Below, piece after piece: positions 50,800 to 62,109 of a stretch of DNA of 64,000 nucleotides. A program made the translations under genes and the position numbers. The notes beneath the pieces were generated by a model, which saw nothing but the letters and a program-made list of their open reading frames with translations, searched no databases and was not told where the DNA came from. Every line of letters starts with the position of its first letter. Position 1 is the first letter of the stretch. Source of the stretch: Epiperipatus broadwayi (lineage: Eukaryota; Onychophora; Udeonychophora; Euonychophora; Peripatidae); the NCBI GenBank assembly GCA_028023455.1, contig JAQFVV010000279.1, positions 248,001-312,000 on the forward strand, written 5' to 3'.

Positions 50800-51374
50800 G
50801 GTCGGATGTATGGACTTTGTTTTTCCGAGTGTTGTGTGTGTAGGTCAGTCTGCGCTTTCTGTGCCATGGGGTTAGAGATGGTGAGAGTGCAGAAGAATGG
50901 TTGGAGGTCTTGGCATGGTGTGCAAGTTCTGTGACACTGTGGCAGAGCAGGCAGAGATGAAAATCCACTGGGTTTTTTTCCACTGAAAAAGACTGTAAGC
51001 CTCAATAAGGAACAAGCATGAGTGCAGAGGATGGCAGAGATGAAAATACCTCTGGGATGAGTCCTTCAAGATGTAGTCATATGAGTCACATTCTACTTTG
51101 CCTGGATGTTGTGGAGCTCTAGATATGACTGGGATCTTTATGCTGTGATTCTGTGTTTCTTAGTTGTTTCTGGCCTGGGGAGATTGACACAGGCTTGGCT
51201 TGTGTGCATAAATGCTTGGGAGATGTGAGTCCATACCTCTGGGTTCGGGATGTCATGCCTTCTGTTCACTAAAAGTCCATAGTGTCAAATGTTAAGTTTT
51301 TTGGAAAATATGATTAGGAAGAAAGACATTAAATGATAGATTTCATTTAAACATCTCATGTTGAAGGTGAGTAT
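50800..51374. other. LTR element interior, unassigned
   Basis: GC is higher than elsewhere. 'ggcagagatgaaaat' occurs twice (about 50950 and 51032). No pol motif on either strand. It may be captured sequence replacing pol. Confidence 0.5.
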
Positions 51375-53907
51375 TGTGCCAGGCATGTTTGATGTGGCCA
51401 AGCACAAGCTAAGGTTAAATGAATAAATGGTCTATTTAATATTTAAATAGCCATTAAGAGGGGGTGTTATACAATTTATATAATCAATATTCGTTATAAA
51501 TTGAGAGAACTGTGGCAATAATATAAACTCACACACACATATGTTTAAAGCCAATATTTAAAGGCTTAGAAATATGAATTTGTAATTTGATGTTTGTTTA
51601 TTTTTATTATTTTTTTTAAAGAGAAACTACAAAATGTAATTATAATTTTGAAGATTTTTGTTTTGTTAGGTAAAGAAATGCAAACACGTTTATTTACAAT
51701 TTGTCAGTACATATTTTTTTTTGTGTGTGAGTGCTTACAATCAATGTAAAAGGGAGAAGTTAACATACTATTATTTAAAAATGATTTCAAAATTGGAGTT
51801 TTAATGGATATTTTCCTCTTCAGTTGCATTTGAGCAAGGGGAGGGGGCATTGTCTCAAATTTAGAAAAAGCCTAAAGGCATTCTGGTTTCCTGTCCACTC
51901 TAAAATAATTTTAACAGGACAAAAGAGTTTAATTAACTTACAATAATGCGTGGAGAGAGGAATGTTCAAGTTATGTAAAACAATTTTTTGTTAAAACAAA
52001 AAAAAAACTGTATTGAAAATAATAACAAAGTAAAAAGATGTTATCATTTACTGAAATTGTCATCAAAGATATTGAGATCTGAATGGATATAAATAAAACT
52101 AATTGGAAATGAAATTTTTGAGATCACTTGGGCGATTACATTGGAATGTTTTAGGAATCGGCTAAACCAATAAGTAAAACTAAAAGGAAATCAATAAGAT
52201 TTAATTATTTAATTTTTGTGTCATGGAGGGGATACCTGAATTGACATTGTATTGAGGTGGGAGATCTGTTCTGAAATTGGCAGTTTAACTTTACTTTTCA
52301 AAGAGAGCAGTTCTACATTTACTTTTCGAAGAATGCAGTTTACCTTTACTTTTCAAAGAGAACAGTTTACCTTTACTTTTAAAAGAGAGCAGTTTAACTT
52401 TGATTTTTCAAAGAGAGCAGTTCACTTTTGTTTTGCTGTTAAAAAGGCAAATCTTATTGGGAGCCTATTTCTAATTTTGGGAAGCTAATGCTATTCTGGA
52501 AACATGCGAAGTCATGCAACTTTTTAATCATGCTGATTCTGATACCTTATAAGCCGGAAGATTTATTCTAATCAAAAGAAAAAGAAATAATACTCATTAC
52601 CTCATTCTAAATCAATGGACATTAATCCAGGCCATCATTAGAATAATCTAGCAGTTAACCAGTCAGTTGATTCTGATGGAAGTGTAACTACCACACACCA
52701 TCGAAGCCTGCAGTTAACCTAGGATTCATAAAACAAGAAAGAATGATCTATAGTGTTTAATATCCTGTTTAATATTCATCTCTCCAACTTAAAAATGCCA
52801 ATCAAGCATTCACCTGCATATAAAATGATTACGGAGTAGAAGCCCACATCAGCGCATCCATCTAGCTTTTATCCTGCCATCCCAACATAATGTAAAAGCC
52901 AAAATCACCAAACACCAAAGTAATGATGACTAATTCTACGAACTTGTACCACCATCAAGTTCAGCTCTTCTTGCAGTTGATGAACAGATAGACCACCCAC
53001 TCAAAGCCCATAGAAGGACGAAGCCTACAAACTTTGTTGGGTATACTATTCTTTTTTATATGTGTGTGTTTATTTTATAACAAGTTAATACCCACTTCAT
53101 AAATATGTTTATGTAAATACGCAAACCAATACACCTAATATGTAACATTAATTTTCCCTTAATTTGTTTAATACACGTGTGTGGGTTTATAATCCACAGA
53201 GCACTATCTCTCCCATATTAATTATTTAATATACTTTTATTATTAAAAAAGAAATTTCCTTTATTTAATTTAACAATTATTTCAACAAGTATTTCTATAT
53301 GCTTATAATTTGTTTTATAAAGATGATTTATGTATTGTATGATTTTTGTTATATATTTATTCAATTTGGGGAACTTTGATTTTATATTTATGTTATAAAT
53401 GGTAGAGGATATTGGGTAATAAAAGATATTATAATTCTAAAGTGACTACTGCCATATATTTTATTTAGTTTTATCATTTCCTTTCTCTAAACCCCATATT
53501 AATTAGTTATGCGAGTTTTCCGATCCCCTTTCTTTTAACTGAGTATAAGAGTACGCTGAGCTGGCGATTCTTACCGTGTCCTAAATCTTTATTTTCATGA
53601 GGATACTTATTTATTATTTTGTATATGAATAATTATTTATCAGCACATATGCTCTAATGTTATTTGAACTTGCATATCCTTTCAGGAGGAGAGTTGAATT
53701 TCCTTCTAAGAGTGGCGCGAGGGGTTGGTTTATAGTCATCACCCAAAGATATGTAAGAATCAATCTTTCTATAAGCATCTTCTGTGTCCGTAGCACTATT
53801 ACAGTAAAGTCTTTGAATTTCTTTTTACTCTGGCATGTCACCATATTTCTTGTCATGTTCGATTTATGCGCATGCTCATATTAATGGAGTAAATGTTAAC
53901 CGGTATA
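51375..53907 (+). repeat. 3' LTR, 2.53 kb
   Basis: Second copy of the LTR, with the same minisatellite (about 52285-52430) but a single copy of the 145-bp segment (52087-52233). Substitutions and small indels are scattered along the whole length, so the insertion is not recent. Confidence 0.75.
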
Positions 53908-53984
53908 CTATATATAGTTCATAAAGTTATAATTGACTCTTTATTAGTTTGCATTCAAAATAGGTTATATTTACTTGTTTAAGG

Positions 53985-54190
53985 AGGTTTATTTAACCTT
54001 TTTTGCATCAATAATATCCAATCTCTGTGGTCAATCTTTAGTGTCTATATATAAATATACCGGACCATAAATGGTGGGATTTAATCTTTATTGGTGAAAG
54101 GAGATTGCCTCGACAACTTGCTGAGATGGTTGCTTGTCATTGATATCATCTAAATTTTGCATGATTTTAATGATTATATATATGTTCATA
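53985..54190 (+). repeat. Interspersed repeat, pair with 57505-57725
   Basis: The two share 'ctctgtggtca', 'tcaatctttagtgtctatat', 'gagattgcc', 'gacaac', 'ttgatat', and 'tttaatgattatat' in the same order and strand. Noncoding, unclassified. Confidence 0.65.
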
Positions 54191-54910
54191 CATATGTTAT
54201 TATTACATTAATAACATTATCAAAAATATTATTTTTAAAAAAAATAAAAGTAGGTTAAAATGTGCATTCTTCTGCATAAAAGCACAGGGAAGTAAATAGG
54301 CACAAAATTATTTTAGGGGAATAAAACCACTTCTTATTATTAATGATACCTTTCTTATCACTATTCATATTATATAATCATTATCATGTAAAATTATTTT
54401 TAACTTTAGCGGCATTTTCCAAATTCTTACTCCCTACATCTTTTTTAATAACATTTGTAAACACATTATTATTATTGTTTACATAAACAAAACAAACAGC
54501 AAACTATTTTGGGATACAATAAGATATTTATAAAATGGAATGATACAAATTCATGTAAGAAATATAATAGTAGCAAAAACAGCTTCCAAATTCTAAAATA
54601 ACAATCCGACTAAACACTCAGCCATTGTTTAAATGTTATTATATAAAGCATGTAAGATTACTTAGTATAAATTTACAACTCATCTCAGTTCTTTCATAAC
54701 TAATTATTTTCTCTTTGTTTAGATCTCATCATTGAAAAGTAGGTATTATACATTTTTAAAAGGAAAAAAAATATTCTGATAGTTTTTAAAATTCTGTAAA
54801 TAAATTTCATTTTTCAACAAATTGTCACCTCTCACAAATTGCCGATAAATATGTCCAGTTAATGGACAAATACTATTGCTTTCACCCCATAATTCTATCC
54901 ATTGATAATT
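54191..54910. other. Intergenic AT-rich DNA, nothing recognised
   Basis: No coding motif or repeat copy was noticed. Confidence 0.55.
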
Positions 54911-54911
54911 T

Positions 54912-54988
54912 TTTTTTTCCTCATGTGTCATAGCATCGGCCGAAAAGTGAACCCGCTAACCTGGGACAACTGCTTGTAAGGGCTTGAC
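54912..54988 (-). mobile_element. tRNA-derived SINE, internally deleted copy
   Basis: It keeps the acceptor-like GCATCGG region, most of the T-arm-like part and the 3' tail with CATGTGTCATA of the copy at 20795-20902. It lacks the D-arm half: the sequence jumps from 'actgcttgtaa' to the 'gcttgac' flank. Confidence 0.55.
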
Positions 54989-54989
54989 A

Positions 54990-55475
54990 TAATAGTTATT
55001 TACAGGAAGGAACATATGGAGCCAAGACATGAGAGACTTTAAATGGTGTTTTGCATTAACTCTTTGATCAATTTAATCTAGAGACCTATAAATACAAATC
55101 TTATTATACAAAAATAATAACAAATAAAAATAAATATTTTATATACAATACTTACATTTTGAACTACAAATAGTATTCTTTCACTCTAACACAAACTAAA
55201 CAATTTAGACTACATTCCTTCATACTACAATGGAAACATACTTTACACAAATTTTCCAACACAATATTATACAAATAAAATAAGAAATATACTGTAGACA
55301 TTAAATATTTTGTTAATAAGAAGCCAAGTTGTTCTATAATTTGCTACAACATGATTATTTAGGAAGGAATGCACACACAAAATGCTTTATATGTACATAT
55401 TCAAATTGAAAAAATTCGTTTAAAATAATTGATTAAGCTAGTATATATATATATTAATTTTAATATTTTCACAGA
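54990..55475. other. Intergenic AT-rich DNA, nothing recognised
   Basis: No coding motif was seen. Confidence 0.55.
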
Positions 55476-55532
55476 TAAAAGATGTCATATTATTATTACT
55501 ATTTGCGGGATATTCCGTGTAGTGAAAAAGCT

Positions 55533-55580
55533 AAATGCTGACGTTTCAGTACAATATCAAGTACCTTCCTCAGAGCGTCC
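55533..55580 (-). ncRNA. Hammerhead ribozyme-like motif (family C, left arm)
   Basis: Minus strand: GGACGCT (55580-55574), core CTGAGGA (55573-55567, fits CUGANGA), and helix II with GTAC / GTAC around TTGATATT (one bulged G). Then GAA (55547-55545), palindromic ACGT (55544-55541), cleavage base C (55540) and AGCATTT (55539-55533). Helix I pairs GCT with AGC, then an A-U and G-U pairs beyond a mismatch. Every strictly conserved position is present. Confidence 0.7.
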
Positions 55581-55909
55581 TCTTTCTCAAATCATAAGAA
55601 TGCGCATGAGATTTAAAAACGTTTTTATTGTTTTCTTTCTCCTCATATTTAAATTCTATTGGTTGAAAAGTTTTAAAATTTATTTTCTCTTCCAATAGCT
55701 TAATCCAAATGTTGTTAATCTTTTTTAATTCACATCTTTCATTTAAAAGGCCCACGAGCATAAATGAAAGGTGCGAATTAAAGAAGATTAACAACATTAG
55801 AGAAAATAAATTTTAAAACTTACAAACCAATAGAATTTAAATATGAGGAGAAAAAAAAACAATAAAAACGTTTTTAAATCTCATGCACATTCTTATGATT
55901 TGAGAAAGA

Positions 55910-55957
55910 GGACGCTCTGAGGAAGGTACTTGATATTCTACTGAAACGTCAGCATTT
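55910..55957 (+). ncRNA. Hammerhead ribozyme-like motif (family C, right arm)
   Basis: Plus strand: GGACGCT (55910-55916), core CTGAGGA (55917-55923), helix II region 55924-55942, GAA (55943-55945), palindromic ACGT (55946-55949), cleavage base C (55950) and AGCATTT (55951-55957). One helix II base differs from the left arm (TCTACT against TGTACT), breaking one pair. The core is otherwise identical. Confidence 0.7.
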
Positions 55958-56012
55958 AGCTTTTTCATTACACGGAATATCACGCAAATAGTAATTATAA
56001 TATGACATATAT

Positions 56013-57500
56013 ATATATCAATCTTAAGAACAGACTTGATATATACAGACTTGTAAAAAAAAAAAAAAATCAAACCTAATTATAGGAAACTATATATAAG
56101 TAGTTTAAATATTTGACTTGGTAGATTTAATTTAAATTTATATTATAAACATTATTAAGGCACATTTATCTGTGTCAATTAAATTTATTTATTCTATCAA
56201 GAGAGTCTATCTAACATGGAAAATTTGTTCACTTTCAATATTTATTTTTTGCAGTTATGCGTGATAGGATATTATTAAATAATAAAGTTTTAAAGAATCA
56301 TTTCTGATGTAGAGCAATCGAACCTTCACAAAAGCTTGATGATGGGCAATAGTTATTCTTTTTTTTTTTTTTTTTTAGAAATGTATAAATTGGTTCAATG
56401 CTTTTCTGTTCTATTAGCTAAACATGATTTTGATTAAGCAAACTATTCAATGTATAGGGATGCTTATTATAAACTGCCTTTTAATAGCAACTCTTAGTCT
56501 AATATTAGACGTACTACTAACATTTGAATTTATTTTGAATTAGCTTTGTAACCGTATTTGTAACTTTGTAGCTCTGAATTATTAACTGCAACTGGACTGA
56601 TTAAATACATGTGCTCAATTTACAAATATTTTTTTATAAACACATTTGTTTTTTAATAAATATTTTTTCATAGTTATTATATGTTGATTAAATTTTTCAT
56701 TAATTTATTTATCTATAATCTTCCTTATTTTTATTTCTATAGAAGGCTGTTTATATATATATATATATATTCTTTGTTCTTAATTAAACTAAAATTGTGT
56801 ACCAAATATATATATATATTTAAAATTATCTTCAAAATAATCTGCTTTTCTTTTCTTTCAAATAAATATAAAATCTATAATTTTATTTTACAATCTTTAG
56901 ATTTTGCCTTCTATTTTTATTTTTTTTTCAAATTAAATGTTTATACGCCAAAATGATAGTTTGTTTCAGTATATATATATATTATATAATGAGTGTGCCA
57001 ATATATATATATATATATATATATTGTAGACAGAGATCAACTCTGCCATGTCAGATATTACAAGCTTATTTAAATTAAAGTAAATTTAGAGTGGGGTAAT
57101 GATATGACTTAAATTTCTCATGTTTTTTAATAATATCAAGGAACAACTTAGTTAAAAGTTGTACATTTCTTAAATGATAATATAAGAATTCCAAAATATT
57201 TTTTTCAAAATAATAATGTGATTACTTATAATTTTTTAAGAGTAGTGTAAGAGAAAGAGAAAATATTAAAAAACAATTAAACAAATAATATTTTTTATTC
57301 TCACTTTGTAGTAATTTTACCATCTAATTTTAATTGTATTATTTAATAAGCAGTAATTGCTAAAAGATTGATAACAGAGCAATTTTTTAATAAATAAAAA
57401 AAACAACAACCTAAGTCTGTTTTTGATATACATATGTAATAATAATGGGAATATCTCACTGTCTGTATATATATATAGAAGAGTTTATATTTAACTGGTT
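56013..57500. other. Intergenic AT-rich DNA with (AT)n runs
   Basis: (AT)n runs near 56750-56770, 56805-56820, 56972 and 57000-57024. A 91-codon open frame at 56681-56956 is low-complexity (F/Y/I/K) and unsupported. Confidence 0.6.
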
Positions 57501-57504
57501 GAAA

Positions 57505-57725
57505 AAGTTCATTTAAACTTTTTTGTATCAATAAGCTCTGTGGTCAAGTTTCAATCTTTAGTGTCTATATAATATATTGAATCATAAATAACGGTGTGAT
57601 TCCACCTTTATTATTAAAAAGAGATTGCCATGACAACAGCTTGGAGATTGTTGATTGTTATTGATATTGGGATTGTCTAAGTGTTGCATGGTTTTAATGA
57701 TTATATGTATATATACATATAGATA
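57505..57725 (+). repeat. Interspersed repeat, pair with 53985-54190
   Basis: Diverged direct copy about 3.5 kb away, same block order. Confidence 0.65.
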
Positions 57726-57895
57726 AGATTTTCATGGTTTAAAGATTTAAACATATATTCTAATTTTTTTTTTGTGGATTCACTTGCATGATGCAAATAT
57801 TAGCATTACATAACATTTTGACTGGATATTACTAATTACCGTTTAGGTAGTAAACATTATTAAAAGAGATTGCACAGATGCTTTACAAATTAAAA

Positions 57896-58177
57896 CTCAT
57901 CATCATCAATCATTATCAATCCATTGCAGGATGAAGGTCTCTCCAAGTTCAATCCATCTTTTCCGATCTTTAGCTTCTCTTCTCCACATCACCCCTGCAC
58001 ACTTTCTTATTTCATTCATCCATCCATCTCACATGTGGTCTCTTTCTGGATCTTTTGCAGTCTCTTGGAATCCAGTTTAAGATTTCAATTATCCATCTAT
58101 TATCATCTATTCTAGAAATATGTCCAGCCCTATTCAACTTTAGTTTTTTAATTTTTTCAATGAGCTCAGTAATACTC
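57896..58177 (-). mobile_element. RTE 3' end fragment
   Basis: On the minus strand the fragment runs from an EELIKKLK-like block through the conserved tail to a (TGATGA) end at 57898-57910. It matches 62110-62390 closely. 5'-truncated near 58177. Confidence 0.8.
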
Positions 58178-58179
58178 AG

Positions 58180-60825
58180 AAATTCGAAATATGTATATAT
58201 AAATCTGAATTCTGTTGAACTGTGAATTGAATGAGATTTATACTTTATACAATTGATGAAGAAGTAGAGATCTCTGAAATTATGATCTGCGTGTCTATGT
58301 TTTTGTTTAATTTTTAATAACTGATTAGATGCTTTGTAGAATTAATTAGTTATATTAACACACATAAGGATATAAACTCAAACACACACACATATAAGCG
58401 TTCAGATTACGTCATGTAATTCTATTTCAATTATTAAGGCTGTGTGAATATAACCTAGGGCTTTGGAAAGGGTTTTACATTTTATACTATCAAGATGACA
58501 AACTAAACTTAATGCACATTGTATACAGCTGAAATACATGTCAACATCTGACTTTTTTTCTTCTTTGCCAAAGTGCTTTCAAAATAGAAGTAATGGCTGC
58601 ATTACCAAATTAAAATTTTAACCACAAGTTAGAAAACGCAGAAGCTTCTCTATTTATTCATCAGTTTTTTTCTTTTTCTTTCACTCTCTGCTCTCTTTTT
58701 TCTTTCAAAATGATAATATTTGGAGTTGACTTCCCAAGAATCGATACTTCGCACAATGTTTATTGTCAAATCGCATTTTGTTTAGCACTAAACATCCATG
58801 GCTGTCTGTTTAAGAATTGTACATCTTCGACAAAAAGTGCATTGTTTATAAATGTGAATAACGCTTGACAGACAAGTAATAAAAAACTATTGCTGTGTAA
58901 AATTATATTTTTAATGGACTTAAAAAATATATTCAAAAGAAAAAAGGAAAATTACGAAATATGACAAATAATAAATATGTAACAATAGAGTGCTTTTATT
59001 TGTAAAATATTTGATTTTTTTAAAAAAAAATCAAATATGAATATATCTAAAAAATTATGCGCATATATGTATTTTCAATAGTTCTTTTTTTTTTCGTTTT
59101 CTATCAATAAAAATCGAAAAGAAAAAACAAACTAAAAACAAATCTAGTTCAATACCAAAAAATCTATATTTTTTAGATAACAGGTATAATAAAATTATAT
59201 AGAGCTAACTTTGATTTTTGGACATGTATATCTATTTGAAAGATATCTTTTTTGTCAGAGCATCGCTCATTTCAATCCCATATATTGCAATCTACTAATC
59301 GAATATATATTAATGTAATCCTATATCAGTTTTAAGTATTATCGATGTAGTGCCGAATGTAGAAGCTTCCCAAGAGTGTTATAAAACGAATAATTTATAA
59401 TTTTTCCTTCAGTATTATTAAAAAAAAAATCACTTTATTCAATCATCTTCTTTATTGCCTCTGAAAATTATGTGAATTCCACTTAAGAGTTTCAATTGCC
59501 TATCTATTGTTTCAATTCCACCAACATATCTACTATCAATCACGTCACTGTTTAATTTTGTCAATAATATTATTGAAATAAATTATTGTTTTTCTTTTAA
59601 CTCTCAACAAACTTCCACAATCGGGTATTATTTGTAAACTGTTACGATTTGTGGGTTGCCAAGGAAGTGTTAAAAAATAACCCACTTTAATATTTATAAT
59701 ATAGATCTTAATACTTTTTGAACATATATATATAATAAAGGTGTTCTAAAGAAGCCATACACATTATCTTCCGTTGCTTTATGATAGCTATGTCATTTGT
59801 TTAAAACATTTCTACCCTTGTTTGTAAATGTTTTAAAATGCATTTGTGTTTTGCTTAGTTTGTGGAGGAAAAACAAGGATTAAGACAGACAGCCACAACT
59901 ACAGCTACAAACAGTATTAGAACATAGCTCTTTTTCATTAGTATAATGTAAACTTTTTACATGCTTGGAAAAAATAGTATTTTCTCTCTCCAAAACATAT
60001 CAAATTCATAAGACTTGTGATATATTCTTTAAAAATATTTCTGTAATATCGTATATTGTGAATAATAGTCATATTGTTATAAATTGATTATTTCTGCGAT
60101 ATAAAAATTAGTACAGTATTTCATTCTTGAAAACTATAACAAATCTATAACAGTGATTGCATTATTAAAGTCTTGATTTATAACAGAAACATAAACTAAC
60201 CAATTGTCTTCATAATAAAATTAATGATGGTGATATGAAGATTATTTAAATATTTTTGGACTCTAACAGTATCGATATGCCAAATCTTATCATAATCATT
60301 AAACTAGGAAATAGTATTATTATATTTGATAAAGATGGGTTTTTCATAAGGAGAGTTAAAATAATGTTGGAAGAATTCAAATAACTGTTTATAAAGATGT
60401 ATTCATGCTATAAATTAGATAAAAATATATATGCTGCTTTGAATCTGCTCTTTGTAATCTTAAATTTTAATTGATTATGAATCGAGACATATGTAGGCCA
60501 TACTTTCTGTTATTAATTTGATCAAACATTGAAAAAAAAAATCAACAAATTTAGAAATCGGTAATCAAAAAAAAAAAAAAATACTTCAGCCTTCAGGCTA
60601 TAAATATAATGAATAAAAATAAGTTTTTGTCCATCAAATTTTATTAAAGCATAATCTCAAATAATGAATACTTTTTGAAAATATAACAAACAATTTTTAA
60701 TCACATAAAACGACAAAAAGTAATAATATTTTTTATGTGTGTCCATTTTAATATCAATAAAATTTTAGTTGACTAATTTTTTGATAATTTTCTCCTAAAA
60801 TTCCAAAACATTTCTATGAATGGTA
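58180..60825. other. Intergenic AT-rich DNA, nothing recognised
   Basis: No coding motif and no repeat copy was noticed over this 2.6-kb stretch. Confidence 0.55.
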
Positions 60826-61660
60826 AATATAAATATCATCTGGTACACTACCTTAAATTTGATGATGTTGTCCTTCATTCGAAAAATGTAGAAGAAAAAT
60901 TGCAGTGTGCTTTATGATCAGATTACAAGAAGCTGCTATTATTTAAGCTTGACCAAGCCAAAGTATATGAGGTTTCAAATAGAGCTGCTGCATTCAATCA
61001 TTTTATGTATTGGGGTGACTACATCAGGTTTTGCTATTGGTGTTTCATTCATAGAATGTGACTAGATTGCATATTTCTGAATGGTAATTGCAGATTCAGT
61101 GGCTGTGATAAAGTGTAGAAGATGTGACATTGTGAATGAAACACTTCGTGTACTGTACTATTGCAAGCCACAACTTCTATAGTAACTTTTCAATACAATG
61201 CTATATAAAACTGCATGGCCAAGACTGACCATTGAACATGACAGTAATCTGGTATTAACCAGTCCATCTGAGATTTTGACATTAGTCTTTATCCTGACAT
61301 TGTTGTCATTAATGAGATCCAAAAAACTACCCAAAATAGTAATGGTTTAGTTCCTTTTGAGAATTACAATGAAGCCTTTATCAGTGCCACAGCCAAAAAA
61401 AAAACAGTTTAAATATAAAAATATTGCATACTAGTATAAGCATTGTCGCATTAGTGTATTTCTTGATGCAATCACTGTGAGTGCGCTAGGTGCTTGGGAC
61501 TCTCATAATGAAAAAAAATGCAACTGCTTTGGATATTGAAAAAACTATCACAATTTAATATGCAGGTTCATCATTTCTGATACCACATTGCTGGAGTAGA
61601 GACATTTATGTTAGGAATGTTACCGGGTTCATCAATTTGTTGAAGCTGCTTAAAAGCTGG
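60826..61660 (+). mobile_element. R2/NeSL-like LINE, C-terminal remnant
   Basis: A decayed 3' part of a restriction-like-endonuclease (RLE) LINE. Pieces in shifting frames give GDYIRFCYW/IHRMRL, then a CCHC-like finger CRRCDIVNETLRVLYYC (61114-61164; His replaced by Arg). Then PDIVVINE (about 61293-61316) and VPFENYNEAFISATAKKK, the PD..D/E-K style nuclease core, then SALGAWDSHNE and SRDIYVRNV. The RT is missing, so it is 5'-truncated. Confidence 0.7.
60960..61655 (+). pseudogene. RLE-type LINE endonuclease domain, decayed
   Basis: The translation order (zinc finger, PDxxx..E, PFE....F..A...K, AxxxxALGAWD, SRDIY) matches the C-terminus of R2- and NeSL-type LINE proteins, in which an RLE nuclease cuts the target. 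Stops near 61187, 61405 and 61418 and several frame changes separate the blocks. The finger has lost its His, a further sign of neutral decay. The closest family cannot be named without a search; both R2 and NeSL group members carry these blocks. Confidence 0.65.
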
Positions 61661-61664
61661 CTGT

Positions 61665-62105
61665 TATCATTCTTTTTATCAATTTGTTTGAGTGTAAAGA
61701 AATAAAAAAATGTGTATAGATTTATTTTTCGTTATTGTTTACGATAACAAAGATTATGTTAGATTTGCAAACAATTGTGCTTTAATTTTATCAGAAACTG
61801 CTTACTCTAATTTATTTTTTATCTCTATCTTTTAGAACACCAATAGCTGTTACTATTTAGATATTTTCTTTAGAATTAAAATTTTCAATATATTCTAATC
61901 CAAAACGTTTATAATTAAAGTTTTTACCTTCAAAAAAGTGCAACAGATTTATTTTATGAGACCAATTCATTTTCATTTGCAGCTAACTTCAGAATTATTG
62001 GAACATTTTAGAAACGTTGAATCCATAATGATGTGATATCTGAACATATAAATATAAAGTGGATAAAACATATTCTAGAGTTAAAACAAAAACTCATATT
62101 TATAT
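61665..62105. other. Intergenic AT-rich DNA, nothing recognised
   Basis: No coding motif was seen. Confidence 0.55.
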
Positions 62106-62109
62106 ACTA

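Larger units (their letters stand above)
45660..53907 (+). mobile_element. Large LTR retrotransposon, gag only, non-autonomous
   Basis: Two long direct repeats (45660-48350, 2.69 kb; 51375-53907, 2.53 kb) start TGTGCCAGGCA and end ACCGGTATA. They flank 3.0 kb with a gag-like region and no protease, RT, RNase H or integrase. A candidate primer-binding site, TGGTGCCTAATGTG (48362-48375), lies 11 bp after the left repeat. I could not read a clear polypurine tract or target duplication. The layout resembles a large retrotransposon derivative of Ty3-like origin. The alternative is a segmental duplication, but the gag content between the repeats argues for an LTR element. Confidence 0.7.
55478..56012. 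repeat. 530-bp palindrome with a ribozyme-like motif in each arm
   Basis: The left arm (about 55478-55747) and right arm (about 55762-56012) are inverted copies with few differences and a centre of about 15 nt. Shared blocks include 'gatattccgtgta', 'ctaaatgctgacgtttcagt', 'aagtaccttcctcagagcgt', 'tttaaattctattgg' and 'ctttcattta'. The left arm has about 20 bp extra ('tccaatagcttaatccaaat' region). Both hammerhead-like motifs point outward from the centre. Confidence 0.9.

Noticed and set aside
56681-56956. 91-codon frame rich in F, Y, I and K
   Set aside because: Low-complexity AT-rich DNA including (TA)n runs.
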